This document shows positions 46,659-56,446 of a stretch of 64,000 nucleotides of DNA, piece after piece. Location of the stretch: NCBI GenBank assembly GCA_903822185.1, contig CAIJOA010000048.1:62001-126000 (forward strand), in the 5' to 3' direction. Under the pieces are notes generated by a model. That model did no database searches. It was not told the origin of the DNA and worked only from the letters and a program-made list of their open reading frames with translations. Within the stretch, counting starts at the first letter, position 1. Each line of letters starts with the position of its first letter. Source of the stretch: an uncultured Rhodospirillales bacterium. Lineage in GTDB: Bacteria > Pseudomonadota > Alphaproteobacteria > ATCC43930 > CGMCC-115725. The translations under genes and the position numbers were made by a program.

Positions 46659-47997
46659 CGTCGAGCGACGGCACCGTCGCGATCGCCGCAATCAGGTCTT
46701 TCAGCGACGCATCGTTGGTCGTTGCACCGAGCGCCGCTTTTTCCATGCGGGCCGCGATGTCCTTGCCCGCGACCGGCGTGGCGAGGCGATGGAATTTCGC
46801 GATCACGTCTTTCGCATCAAGGGGACGCGCCGGATCGCCGGTCGCGTCGGTGACGAGTTGCGTGATCTTTTCCCCGTTATGGAGCGTCGCCTCGACCCGC
46901 GCCGGATAGGTCTTGGGGAAATAGGCCGCGAGGTCCGGATCGGCGGCAACCTCGACCTTGGCCATGAAAGCGGCGATCGGCGCTTCCTGCGACAGGTTCG
47001 GGCGCACGACATCTTCGACCATGTCGGGATGATAAGCGCACAGCGCGAACTGATAAGCCGTGCTGGAGACGCGTTCGATCCGGCCTTTGGCCGCGTGCTT
47101 ATGACCGATCATGCCGGCATAGGACGGCGGCACTTTTACCTTTACCGAGGCGATGTCTTCGGCCTTCACCTTGGCAAGGATTTGCCGGAAACCGTCGATG
47201 GCCGCGGTGTTCTGTTTCGCGGCGCAGAACGGCTTGTAGCTGATCGCATCGATCGCACCGTCGCCGGCCTTCACCGCGAGCAGTGGTGTTGTATCGAGCG
47301 CAATGCCGTGCGTCTTTTGCAGCCATTCGCCGTCGAGCAAGGTGCGATCCGCCTGGTAGCCCTTGGCCGCGGCGAGCGCGGCGAAGACGCCGGCGCGGGC
47401 CGCCTGGCCGAGAACGAGGAAACGCGGTGAAGCTTCGCTGGGTCCGCCCAACGCGCCGCAGGTTGAGGCTAAGGCAATGGCCAGCGCATTCGCGGTCTGC
47501 GCCGGGTTGAGTCCCAGCAGCGGGGCTGCCGTCGCCGCCGCGCCGATCGGCCCCGAGAAATAGGTCGGCCAGATGCCGCGATAGAGGATCGTCGCGCCGG
47601 ACACGGCGAGGCCCAAGCGCACCATCACCTCGTAACCGGCGGCGACGCTCTGCGCGAAGGTCTTGGCGCTGGCGGTGCCGAGCACGCCGGCCAATGTCAG
47701 CGCCACCGGGACGATCACCGATCCGACCGTGGTGCAGGATTCCATATGGATATCGTCGATCTCGGTCGCGCGCACGGTTGCAACGCGCTGCGCCAGGCGG
47801 TCGAGCGGCGTATCCGGCGTGATCGCTGCGAAGCCGGGGCTCGCCGCGGTCATCGCCTTCAGCAGACCCATTTCCTCGACCCGCGTGCCGGCATGCCAAG
47901 CGCCCAGCGTATCGAGCACATGCAGCGCGAGCTTGCCGGACGCGTCACCGACCGGCGCCAGAATGGTTTCAGCGAGTTTTTCGAGATTGGTCGTCAT
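46648..47997 (-). CDS. MmgE/PrpD family protein (copy 2)
   Basis: LALHVLDTLGAWHAGTRVEEMGLLKAM...EIDDIHMESCTTVGSVIVPVALTLAG...SYKPFCAAKQNTAAIDGFRQIL. Confidence 0.9.
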   Translation of the reverse strand: MTTNLEKLAETILAPVGDASGKLALHVLDTLGAWHAGTRVEEMGLLKAMTAASPGFAAITPDTPLDRLAQRVATVRATEIDDIHMESCTTVGSVIVPVALTLAGVLGTASAKTFAQSVAAGYEVMVRLGLAVSGATILYRGIWPTYFSGPIGAAATAAPLLGLNPAQTANALAIALASTCGALGGPSEASPRFLVLGQAARAGVFAALAAAKGYQADRTLLDGEWLQKTHGIALDTTPLLAVKAGDGAIDAISYKPFCAAKQNTAAIDGFRQILAKVKAEDIASVKVKVPPSYAGMIGHKHAAKGRIERVSSTAYQFALCAYHPDMVEDVVRPNLSQEAPIAAFMAKVEVAADPDLAAYFPKTYPARVEATLHNGEKITQLVTDATGDPARPLDAKDVIAKFHRLATPVAGKDIAARMEKAALGATTNDASLKDLIAAIATVPSLDVRS

Positions 47998-48012
47998 GCT
48001 TGTCTTGATCCA

Positions 48013-48954
48013 CTAATTCTTCGGCAGATACGCCTCGGTATAAAGCTTCGTCATATCGGGCGGCTGTTCGAAGGTGCCCATCTCGACGAAGGTTTCCTGA
48101 AGCGTTTGAAGCGCGGCCGGATGGAAATGTCCATCGGCGGAGAAGACCGGCATCACCAGATCATATTCGCGGCTTTCGACCTCGGGCGTGTAGCGGGTGT
48201 ATTTGCGTGCGGCCTCGATAGTTTCCGGTTTGTGCGCGTGCATCCAGGCGATAGTTTCGAACCAGCCTTGGATGAAGTTACGCACCGTGTCGGGGTGGTC
48301 GTGCATGATCGCGTTCGAGGCATAGATGCTCTCGCCCAGGAAATCGCGGCCGATATCGAAGGAAGACAGCAACAACCGGCCACGCTTGGTCAATTCGAGC
48401 TGCACGCCCAGCGCAGGCGGCGCGACGACGGCGTCGATCTGCCCCGTGGTCAGCAGCGCGACATTGCCTGACAACTCGCTGCCGATTGCGATCAGCGTGA
48501 CGTCGTCCTTGGACCAGCCTTGTTTCTTTATCAGTTGCAACATCAACCATTCGGTCAGCGAGCCTTTGGTCGTCACCCCGACCCGCTTGCCTTTGAGATC
48601 GTCCACGGTGCGTATCGGTGAATCATAGGGCACGGTCATGCCCAACGGCGGACGGTTGCCGACTGCCGCGACCGCCAAGGCCGGTGCACCCTTGGCGATG
48701 AAGCTCAGATCCGTACCGGCGGAGACCGCCATATCGACGCTGCCCGCGACCATCGCCTGTTGCAACTTCGCACCGCCGCCGAAATCGGTGACTTCGACCT
48801 CGAGCCCGTGCTTGGTGAAGATGCCTTGGTCGGTACCGACACGTACCGGGATGAAGGTGAAGTTGCCGCCGGCAGGCGTGCCGACATGAAGCGGCTCCGC
48901 CCGCGCCGGCATCACCGCCAGTGCCCCGAGAATCACGATTACCGCAAACCGCAT
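48013..48954 (-). CDS. SBP-18, NitT/TauT-type substrate-binding protein (clade II)
   Basis: EPLHVGTPAGGNFTFIPVRVGTDQGIFTKHGLEVEVTDFGGGAKLQQAMVAGSVDMAVSAGTDLSFIAKG...DMTKLYTEAYLPKN. Confidence 0.94.
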   Translation of the reverse strand: MRFAVIVILGALAVMPARAEPLHVGTPAGGNFTFIPVRVGTDQGIFTKHGLEVEVTDFGGGAKLQQAMVAGSVDMAVSAGTDLSFIAKGAPALAVAAVGNRPPLGMTVPYDSPIRTVDDLKGKRVGVTTKGSLTEWLMLQLIKKQGWSKDDVTLIAIGSELSGNVALLTTGQIDAVVAPPALGVQLELTKRGRLLLSSFDIGRDFLGESIYASNAIMHDHPDTVRNFIQGWFETIAWMHAHKPETIEAARKYTRYTPEVESREYDLVMPVFSADGHFHPAALQTLQETFVEMGTFEQPPDMTKLYTEAYLPKN

Positions 48955-48968
48955 AGATCGTTCTCCGC

Positions 48969-49928
48969 TTACTTCTTCGGCAGATAGGCTTCGGTATAGA
49001 GCTTCGATATATCCGGCTTGGTGTCGAGCAGGCCCATCTCGATGAAGGATTCCTGGATCGTCTTGAGGCCTGCGGCCTGGAAGTGACCGTCATCGAGCAT
49101 CATCGGCATGACCAAGTCATATTCCTTGGCTTCGACCTCGGGCGAGAATTTCGTCACCGAGCGGGCGATCTCGACCGTCTCGGCCTTGTTGGCGCGCATC
49201 CAGGCGATGGTTTCGAACCAGGCCTTCAGGAAACGCCGCAGCGCATCCGGGTTTTCGGCGACGAGCTTGTTCGACGAAAAGATCGCGTGCTGAATGAAGT
49301 CATGCACGATCTCGCCGGTCGTCATCAGCAGCCGGCCCTGCTTGGTCGTCTCGAGCTGGAAGCCCAAGGCCGCGGCAGATTCGACGGCGTCGATCTGCTT
49401 GGTCACCAGCGGTGCGATTTCCGACGGCCAATCGCCGCCCACCGATACCTGGATCAGATCGTTCGGGCCCCAGCCCTTGTTCTGCATCAGCCGCTTGGTC
49501 AGCCATTGCAGCAGCGCGCCGTTCGGCACACCGATCTTCTTGCCCTTCAAATCGTCCGAGGTTTTGATCGGCGAGTCATAGCCGACGATAATGCCGAGAA
49601 AGAGCGGCGGCCCGGCGATGGCGGCGACGCCGATTTCCGGCGCACCCTTCGCGACGAACGCAAGATCGGGCCCGGCCGCGATGGCGATCTCGAGGCCGCC
49701 GGCGATCATCGCCTGATGCAACTGCGCCCCGCCCGAAAGATCGACCCGTTCGGCATCGATGCCGTTCTGGGTCATGAAACCTTTGCGTAGCGCGATCTCG
49801 AACGGGATGAAGGGAAAAGCCTGCGCCGAGGGATTACCGACGCGGAGCTTATCAGCAGCGTGAGATGGCGTTGCCGTCATCGCCATCATGACGGCTGCGA
49901 TCGCACAGAACGTGATCTTCGTCTTCAT
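48969..49928 (-). CDS. SBP-19, NitT/TauT-type substrate-binding protein (clade II)
   Basis: AADKLRVGNPSAQAFPFIPFEIALRKGFMTQNGIDAERVDLSGGAQLHQAMIAGGLEIAIAAGPDLAFVAKG...DISKLYTEAYLPKK. Confidence 0.94.
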   Translation of the reverse strand: MKTKITFCAIAAVMMAMTATPSHAADKLRVGNPSAQAFPFIPFEIALRKGFMTQNGIDAERVDLSGGAQLHQAMIAGGLEIAIAAGPDLAFVAKGAPEIGVAAIAGPPLFLGIIVGYDSPIKTSDDLKGKKIGVPNGALLQWLTKRLMQNKGWGPNDLIQVSVGGDWPSEIAPLVTKQIDAVESAAALGFQLETTKQGRLLMTTGEIVHDFIQHAIFSSNKLVAENPDALRRFLKAWFETIAWMRANKAETVEIARSVTKFSPEVEAKEYDLVMPMMLDDGHFQAAGLKTIQESFIEMGLLDTKPDISKLYTEAYLPKK

Positions 49929-49961
49929 TTGTGCTTCCCCCTCGCTTCATTATTATTTGTA

Positions 49962-50040
49962 GTCATTCCCGCGAAAGCGGGAATCCATAGTACCGACGTA
50001 CGGCTTGATGGATGGACCCCCGCTTTCGCGGGGGTGACGA
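49962..50040. repeat. Palindromic repeat family D, copy 3
   Basis: gtcattcccgcgaaagcgggaatccatag...gatggacccccgctttcgcgggggtgacga. Confidence 0.88.
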
Positions 50041-50048
50041 TAGATGTT

Positions 50049-51008
50049 TCAACGTTTCGGCAGATAAGCCTCGGTATAAAGTTTCGACATGTCCGGCGGC
50101 GACGGCAGGATTTTTAGATCCATGAAAGATTCCTCGACCGTCTTGAGGCCGGCGGCTTGGAATTTTCCGTCGGCCGAAAACATCGGCATCACCAGATCGA
50201 ATTCCTGCGATTCGACTTCATGATCGAAGCGCGTGGACAGCATGGTGAGCTGGACCGCTTCTTCTTTATTGGCGCGCATCCAGTCGATGGTGTCGAACCA
50301 TCCAGTCAGGAAACGCCGGATTGAATCTGGATTCTTTTCGACGAGTTTGTTCTGGGCGAAGATCACATGCTGGATGAAATCGTGGACGATTTCGGAGGTA
50401 GAGAGCAGCGTGCGGCCCTGCTTGGTTTCAGCAAGCTTGTAGCCGAGCGCCGAGACGGTGACGAAGCCGTCGATCTGGCCGGTCAGCATCGCCGCCGTCT
50501 CACCGGTCCAATCGCCGCCCATCGGCACGGTCTTGATCGTGCCTTTCGGCCAGCCCTGTTTCTGTTCCAGCTTGAGCATGAACCATTCGGTCAGCGAACC
50601 GGCGGTCGAGACGGCGATCTTTTTGCCTTTGAGGTCGTCGGCACTTTTTGCGGATGAATCGTACGGCACGACGACGCCGAGCATCAGCGGCGGTCCCGCC
50701 ATCTGCGCGACGCCGATCGCCGGCACGCCCTTGGCGACATAAGCAAGATCGGTCCCGGCGCCCAAGGCGATGTCGATGCTGTCGGATATCAGCGCCTGTT
50801 CCTGCTTACCCGCGCCGCCCAGGCCAATCTCCTCAATCTGCAATCCCTGCTTTTCGAAAAAGCCTTTTTTGACGCCGATTTGTAACGGGACGAAAGAAAA
50901 AGCCTGTATCTGCGGATTGCCGATACGCAGCGTTTCCGCCTGCGCGGGCACGATGAAGGCGGTAGCAGCGAGCAGCGCAATGACGGCCGGTACGATTTTC
51001 TTCTGCAT
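50049..51008 (-). CDS. SBP-20, NitT/TauT-type substrate-binding protein (clade II)
   Basis: AETLRIGNPQIQAFSFVPLQIGVKKGFFEKQGLQIEEIGLGGAGKQEQALISDSIDIALGAGTDLAYVAKG...DMSKLYTEAYLPKR. Confidence 0.94.
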   Translation of the reverse strand: MQKKIVPAVIALLAATAFIVPAQAETLRIGNPQIQAFSFVPLQIGVKKGFFEKQGLQIEEIGLGGAGKQEQALISDSIDIALGAGTDLAYVAKGVPAIGVAQMAGPPLMLGVVVPYDSSAKSADDLKGKKIAVSTAGSLTEWFMLKLEQKQGWPKGTIKTVPMGGDWTGETAAMLTGQIDGFVTVSALGYKLAETKQGRTLLSTSEIVHDFIQHVIFAQNKLVEKNPDSIRRFLTGWFDTIDWMRANKEEAVQLTMLSTRFDHEVESQEFDLVMPMFSADGKFQAAGLKTVEESFMDLKILPSPPDMSKLYTEAYLPKR

Positions 51009-51022
51009 GAGTCCTCGATGAA

Positions 51023-51991
51023 TTAACGCGCTGCGCCAGGCAGGAACGCTTCGGTATAGAGTTTCGACATGTCAGGTTCGGTTTGCAGCAGGCCCAGATC
51101 GACAAAGGATTCGCGAATGACTTTCAACCCGGCCGGCAGGAATTTTCCGTCTGCCGAGAACATCGGCATGACGAGATCGAATTCACGGCTTTCGACATTC
51201 TCGTCGAAGCCGGTGGTCAGGCGCGCGATCTCGATCGATTCTTTGCGGTTGGCGCGCATCCAGGCAATCGTGTCGAACCAGCCTTTGAGGAAGCGGCGTA
51301 CCGCTTCGGGATTGTCGTGCATGATCGCGTTCGAGGCGAAAATCACATGCTGAATGAAATCGGGCGCGATCTCGCCGGTGGTCATCAGCAAACGGCCTTG
51401 CTTGGTTTCCTCGAGCTTGAAGCCGAGAGCCGCCGCGGTGACGGCAGCATCGACTTGATGGGTCGTCAGGACCGCGATCTGGGACGCCCAGTCGCCGCCC
51501 GAAGCGACCGGCACGACGCCATCCGGTCCCCAACCCTTTTGCTGTGCCAGCCGCATGATCAGCCAACGCGTGACACCGCCACCGGCCGACACGCTGACCT
51601 TGGCGCCTTTGAGGCCGTCGGCGTTCTTGATCGGTGAATCATAAGGCACGGTGATGCCGAGAAACAGCGGCGGCCCAGCCATTTGCGCAACGCCCAGTTC
51701 AGGCGCGCCCTTGGCGATGTAAGCCATATCGGGGCCGCCGCTGAGCGCGATGTCCATCGCGCCGGCGGCAACAGCCTGATGCAGCTTGGCGCTGCCCGGC
51801 ATGTCGATGCGTTCGATCTCGATGCCGTCTTTTTTAAAGAAGCCTTTGCGGATGCCGACATCGAGCGGGATGAAGGAGAAGGCTTGTGCCGAGGAATTGC
51901 CGACCCGCAGGGCCGGGGTATCAGCTTGTGCCGACGATGCCGCGATCGTTGCCAGGACGACGGCAAAAACCGGCCCGAAAAATCTCGTCAC
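51023..51991 (-). CDS. SBP-21, NitT/TauT-type substrate-binding protein (clade II)
   Basis: PALRVGNSSAQAFSFIPLDVGIRKGFFKKDGIEIERIDMPGSAKLHQAVAAGAMDIALSGGPDMAYIAKG...DMSKLYTEAFLPGAAR. Confidence 0.94.
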   Translation of the reverse strand: MTRFFGPVFAVVLATIAASSAQADTPALRVGNSSAQAFSFIPLDVGIRKGFFKKDGIEIERIDMPGSAKLHQAVAAGAMDIALSGGPDMAYIAKGAPELGVAQMAGPPLFLGITVPYDSPIKNADGLKGAKVSVSAGGGVTRWLIMRLAQQKGWGPDGVVPVASGGDWASQIAVLTTHQVDAAVTAAALGFKLEETKQGRLLMTTGEIAPDFIQHVIFASNAIMHDNPEAVRRFLKGWFDTIAWMRANRKESIEIARLTTGFDENVESREFDLVMPMFSADGKFLPAGLKVIRESFVDLGLLQTEPDMSKLYTEAFLPGAAR

Positions 51992-52053
51992 GCGCCCTCC
52001 CGAATGAAGAAGGGGCGCCGCTATTGCGGTCGCCCCTTTTAGTCCGTCGTCGC

Positions 52054-52818
52054 TTAGGCGGTATGCCAGCGACTGAAGCGGCGTTCCGCCGTTCGGCAGC
52101 CTTCGTTGAGGACCACCGCGATCGTCGCCAACACCGAGATCAATGCGAAGAGATCCGGCGGCGAGAAGCTTTCAGCGAAGAGGCGGGTGAAGAAGCCGAT
52201 ACCCGCCGTCGAAACATAGAGTTCGGCCAGCAGCACGCCGAGCAGCACCGCCGTCATGCCGAGACGCATGCCGGTGAAGAAGCTGGGAATCATGTGCGGG
52301 AAGATGATCGTCGTGAAAATCTGCCAGCGGCTCGCGCCCATCGACTTCGCCGCGGTCAGCAGACTTGGCTTCAAGTTCTGCACGCCGGCGACGACGGTGA
52401 CAATCACCGGGAAAATGCCGTGACTGAAGCCGAACGCGATCTTGGCCGCCGGACCGATGCCGAAGGACAGGATGAACAGCGGCAGGATGGTCGCTTGCGG
52501 GGTTGCGTAGAGCAGCAGGATCACCGGCAGGATCGACTGCTTGGTGAAGCCGTTGAGGCCGACCGCAAGACCGATCGCCATGCCGCAGATGACCGCCATG
52601 ACGAACGCGGTCAGCACTTCATAGACCGTGATGCGGATGGCGTTGAGAATTTTCGGGTCCGTCAGAATATGCGGCAGCGCGCGAACCGCCTGCGACGGCG
52701 GACACAGGAACAACGGATCGGCATAAAGCCGAGCGCCGACTTCCCAGAGCGCGAGCAAAGCGATGATCACCAGGAGACGCGCGATCCCCGGCGACATCAA
52801 GGGGCCTTTGCGGTTCAT
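52054..52818 (-). CDS. ABC transporter permease (NitT/TauT type)
   Basis: ARLLVIIALLALWEVGARLYADPLFLCPPSQAVRAL...MAVICGMAIGLAVGLNGFTKQSILPVILLLYATPQATILPLFILSFGIGPAAKIAFGFSHGIFPVIVTVVAGV; EAA-loop region. Confidence 0.95.
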   Translation of the reverse strand: MNRKGPLMSPGIARLLVIIALLALWEVGARLYADPLFLCPPSQAVRALPHILTDPKILNAIRITVYEVLTAFVMAVICGMAIGLAVGLNGFTKQSILPVILLLYATPQATILPLFILSFGIGPAAKIAFGFSHGIFPVIVTVVAGVQNLKPSLLTAAKSMGASRWQIFTTIIFPHMIPSFFTGMRLGMTAVLLGVLLAELYVSTAGIGFFTRLFAESFSPPDLFALISVLATIAVVLNEGCRTAERRFSRWHTA

Positions 52819-53579
52819 TACTGCATCCCTCGCCGGCCGCGTGCCTCGACATACGAGACGGTGCCGTTGATGATGAACGCCATGAGAATGGCGAACAAGA
52901 TATTGCCGAACATCTGAGCCGATTCCATGTTCTCGGCCAGCGACACGATGCGATGGCCGAGCCCCGCCAGCGACGAGATCGTTTCGCCGCCGAGGATCGC
53001 GAGGAAGGCGATGATGCAGCCCAGCCGCAGACCTGTCAGCACAACCGGAAACGCCGCCGGCATCATGACCGACCAGAAGAGTTGGAAGTCGTTCGCGCCC
53101 ATCGACTGCGCCGCGCGGATATAGGCCTTATCGACGTAGGCCAAGCCGGCGATGGTGTTGAGGACGATCGGGAAGAAAGCGATCGTCGTACCGATCGCGA
53201 TCTTCGAACCCGAACCCAAACCAAAGAACAGCAGATAGAGCGGGAACAGCAGGATCGCCGGGATCGAATAGAGACCGGCGAGCAGCGGATCGAACACCCG
53301 CACGGCATAGCCAGAGCGGCTGATGACATAACCGAGGGTGCAGCCGGTGGTCGATGCCAGCAGGAAGGCGACGATCCATTCATGCACGGTGACCCACAGA
53401 TCGGGCCAGATGCTCGCGGTCGTCAACAGCAGCCAGAAATTCTTGAACACCGGCGCGGGCGGCGGCAACAGCAGCGGATTGATGCGGCCCGGCAGCGTCC
53501 CCCACCACCAGACGAGAAGAATCGCCAGCAGAACGCCCAGTTGGATCAGGCGTTGCGGGATTTTCGATTCTTTTTTCAT
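52818..53579 (-). CDS. ABC transporter permease (NitT/TauT type)
   Basis: LIQLGVLLAILLVWWWGTLPGRINPLLLPPPAPVFKNFWLLL...YSIPAILLFPLYLLFFGLGSGSKIAIGTTIAFFPIVLNTIAGL...RLGCIIAFLAILGGETISSLAGLGHRI; overlaps the flanking genes. Confidence 0.95.
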   Translation of the reverse strand: MKKESKIPQRLIQLGVLLAILLVWWWGTLPGRINPLLLPPPAPVFKNFWLLLTTASIWPDLWVTVHEWIVAFLLASTTGCTLGYVISRSGYAVRVFDPLLAGLYSIPAILLFPLYLLFFGLGSGSKIAIGTTIAFFPIVLNTIAGLAYVDKAYIRAAQSMGANDFQLFWSVMMPAAFPVVLTGLRLGCIIAFLAILGGETISSLAGLGHRIVSLAENMESAQMFGNILFAILMAFIINGTVSYVEARGRRGMQ

Positions 53580-54421
53580 TTGTCCCCGCCGACTTCCGCG
53601 CGGAGGGTCATGGTCTTGCGGATTTCGTCATGCAGCAACTCGTAAAGCTCGTTGCGCATCGCGCCGAGCTTGGCCGAGGTCATGAAGTTGCTTTTGCGCG
53701 GATGCGGCTCTTCGACATTGATGATCTTTTTGATCTTGCCGGGACGCGCGGTCAGCACGGCGACGCGATCCGCGAGGAACACGGCTTCGACCAAGCTGTG
53801 CGTGACGAAGATGATCGTCTTGCCGGTGCGCGCGAGCAGTACCGAGAGATCTTCGCCGAGCACCATGCGCGTCTGTTCGTCGAGCGCCGCGAAGGGCTCG
53901 TCCATCAGCACGATTTCGGTTTGCAGACCGAGAGCACGCGCAAGTTGCACGCGTTGCTTCATGCCACCCGAAAGCTGGCCGGGGAAATGATTGGCGAAAT
54001 CCTGCATGCCGACGGCTTCCAGCGATTCGCGTGCGCGGCCTTCGCGTTCGCTTTTGCTGACGCCTTGGAATGCCATGCCCAGCTTCACGTTGTCGATCAC
54101 CGTCCGCCAGGGGAACAGCGTGTTCTCCTGGAAAACATAGGCGACCTTCTGTGGCGAAGGCCCTTTGACCTCGACACCGTCGATGGTGACGCGCCCGGTC
54201 GTTGGGGTCGCGAGACCACCAATGATGTTCAGCAGCGTGCTTTTGCCACAGCCCGAGGGGCCGATGAGGCTCAAGAGTTCGCCACGCGGGATGTCTAGTG
54301 TCGCGCTTTCCAGTGCGACGACGCGGCGAGGATCGCCCTCCGCGCCGAAGGCTTGGCTTACGCCTTCGACTTTAATGACCGTTGAGGTCCGATTCACGAC
54401 GCGATCCTCCGTGATTGTCAC
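53576..54421 (-). CDS. ABC transporter ATP-binding protein (NitT/TauT type)
   Basis: LSLIGPSGCGKSTLLNIIGGLATPTTGRVTIDG...YVFQENTLFPWRTVIDNVKLG...QLSGGMKQRVQLARALGLQTEIVLMDEPFAALDEQTR; Walker A/B, signature. Confidence 0.97.
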   Translation of the reverse strand: MTITEDRVVNRTSTVIKVEGVSQAFGAEGDPRRVVALESATLDIPRGELLSLIGPSGCGKSTLLNIIGGLATPTTGRVTIDGVEVKGPSPQKVAYVFQENTLFPWRTVIDNVKLGMAFQGVSKSEREGRARESLEAVGMQDFANHFPGQLSGGMKQRVQLARALGLQTEIVLMDEPFAALDEQTRMVLGEDLSVLLARTGKTIIFVTHSLVEAVFLADRVAVLTARPGKIKKIINVEEPHPRKSNFMTSAKLGAMRNELYELLHDEIRKTMTLRAEVGGDK

Positions 54422-55395
54422 GATGCCCCCGGCAGAAATTGCTCGGTGTAAAGCTTGCTCATATCAGGCTCAGTAGGAAGTAGGTTCATATCCATAAAGG
54501 AGTGACGCAGTACCGCAACCGGTTTTTCTTCGAATTTACCCGTATCCGAAAAAGTCGGCATCACGACATCGTAGGCGCCGCCGACGACATCGGGCGTCTG
54601 GCGCATGATCGGCGCGATAATCTTCACCGTCTCTGCTTTGTTCGCTTTCATCCAGGCTATCGTCTCGAACCAGCCGGCAAGGAAACCCCGTACCTGGTCG
54701 GGATGGTCGGTCGTGACCGCTTTGGTCGCATAGATGATGTGTATGACAAAATCGGGGACGATCTGGCCGTAACGCACCAGAATGCGACCGATCCCTTCGT
54801 CCTCCATCCTCAGCGCCGTGCCGATATCGTTGGACATTCCCTCGATCTGATCGGTGCGCAACGCCGCGATCTGGCCGGCGATATTGCCGAGGAAAACGGG
54901 TTCGATACCGTCAGGCCCCCAGCCCTGCTGTTTCGAGGTCTGGCGCACCATCCATTCGGTCAGCGAGCCGACGCTGGAAACGCTGACTTTCTGGCCCTTC
55001 AGATCGGCGACCGTTTTGATCGGCCCATCTTTCTTGACCACCATCACAAGACCATCGGGCCGGCCGGCAAAAGCGGCGATGCCGAGCTGCGGCGCGCCTT
55101 TGGCGATCGTCGCCATTTCCGGCCCACCGCCGAGCCCCATATCGACGCCGCCCGCCGCCAAAGCTTGTTGCTGCTTGGCCGCGCCGGCGAAATTGACGAT
55201 CTCGACATCGACGCCGTGCTTTTTGAAGAAGCCTTTTTCGACGCCGACATCAATCGGGGTAAAATCGAGCGGTTCGGATTGGGCCTTGCCGACCTTCAGC
55301 GCGTCAGCCGCCGTCGCAGGCTGGCTCACGCCAGCCAACATCATGGTCAGCGCGTACGCAGCAACAACAAGCGTCGTTCGTCTTCCCGTCATCAC
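54418..55395 (-). CDS. SBP-22, NitT/TauT-type substrate-binding protein (clade III)
   Basis: AADALKVGKAQSEPLDFTPIDVGVEKGFFKKHGVDVEIVNFAGAAKQQQALAAGGVDMGLGGGPEMATIAKG...DMSKLYTEQFLPGAS; abuts ATPase. Confidence 0.94.
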   Translation of the reverse strand: MMTGRRTTLVVAAYALTMMLAGVSQPATAADALKVGKAQSEPLDFTPIDVGVEKGFFKKHGVDVEIVNFAGAAKQQQALAAGGVDMGLGGGPEMATIAKGAPQLGIAAFAGRPDGLVMVVKKDGPIKTVADLKGQKVSVSSVGSLTEWMVRQTSKQQGWGPDGIEPVFLGNIAGQIAALRTDQIEGMSNDIGTALRMEDEGIGRILVRYGQIVPDFVIHIIYATKAVTTDHPDQVRGFLAGWFETIAWMKANKAETVKIIAPIMRQTPDVVGGAYDVVMPTFSDTGKFEEKPVAVLRHSFMDMNLLPTEPDMSKLYTEQFLPGAS

Positions 55396-55425
55396 GATTC
55401 CTATCCCTGGGCTTTCTTTAGCCGA

Positions 55426-56403
55426 TCAATGTTTCGTGCTGGGCAAAAACTTTTCGGTATAGAGCTTGCTCATATCGGGCTCACTTGGAAGCTGGTTCGT
55501 TTGAACGAACGAGCGCGCGAGAACGGCGAGGCCTTTCGGATCGAATTTCCCAGTATCGGAGAAGCTGGGCATGATCTCGTCATAGGCGCGGCCGGCGATC
55601 TCTTCCGATTGGTGCATCACCGGCATCGCGATCTTCACCGATTCCGCCTTGTTCTGGCGCATCCAGGCGATGGTCTCGAACCAGCCGGCGAGGAACGCGC
55701 GGATCTGATCAGGATGCTGCTCGATCAGCTTGTTGGTGGCGTAGGTGATGTGATTGATGAAGTCGGGCGCGACCGTCGAGAAATGCAGCAAGATCTTCGC
55801 CGCGCCTTCCTTCTCGAGACGATAGGCACCGGCGACGTCGATCGCCATGCCGTCGATATCTTTTGTCCGTAGCGCCGCAACCTGCGCTTCGTCGCTGCCC
55901 AGCGGAGTCACTTGAATGCCGTCCGCGCCCCAGCCTTGCTGGCGCGAGGCTTCATGCACCGCCCAGTCGGTCAGACCGCCGACGGTCGAGACGGCGATCT
56001 TCTTACCCTTGAGATCGGCGGGCGTGTTGATGCCTGCATCGGGACGGACGATCAGCATCAGCCCCATCGGGCCGGCGAAAGCGGCAACGCCGAGATCGGT
56101 ATTACCCTTGGCAACGAAAAGCAGTTCCGGCCCCGAGCCGAGACCGAGATCGATCGCATCGGCGGCCAGCGCCTGCTGCAGCTTAGCGCTGCCGGCAAAA
56201 CCGATCTCTTCGATTTCAAGCCCGTGATTTTTGAAAAAGCCTTTTTCCATGCCGACATCCAGCGGCACGAAGTCGAAAGGAAGCGCGATTGCCTTGCCGA
56301 CGCGAAGCTTATCCAGCGCCGATGCCTGACCACCGCCGAACGTCACCAACGCGCACGCTGCCACAGCGGCAACGAGAGCTTTCGCCCTCCAAGTCCTCGT
56401 CAT
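55426..56403 (-). CDS. SBP-23, NitT/TauT-type substrate-binding protein (clade III)
   Basis: LDKLRVGKAIALPFDFVPLDVGMEKGFFKNHGLEIEEIGFAGSAKLQQALAADAIDLGLGSGPELLFVAKG...DMSKLYTEKFLPSTKH. Confidence 0.94.
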   Translation of the reverse strand: MTRTWRAKALVAAVAACALVTFGGGQASALDKLRVGKAIALPFDFVPLDVGMEKGFFKNHGLEIEEIGFAGSAKLQQALAADAIDLGLGSGPELLFVAKGNTDLGVAAFAGPMGLMLIVRPDAGINTPADLKGKKIAVSTVGGLTDWAVHEASRQQGWGADGIQVTPLGSDEAQVAALRTKDIDGMAIDVAGAYRLEKEGAAKILLHFSTVAPDFINHITYATNKLIEQHPDQIRAFLAGWFETIAWMRQNKAESVKIAMPVMHQSEEIAGRAYDEIMPSFSDTGKFDPKGLAVLARSFVQTNQLPSEPDMSKLYTEKFLPSTKH

Positions 56404-56446
56404 GTCGTACTTCCTCCTGGTATTTTCTGCGCTTCAAGCGCTTCCC

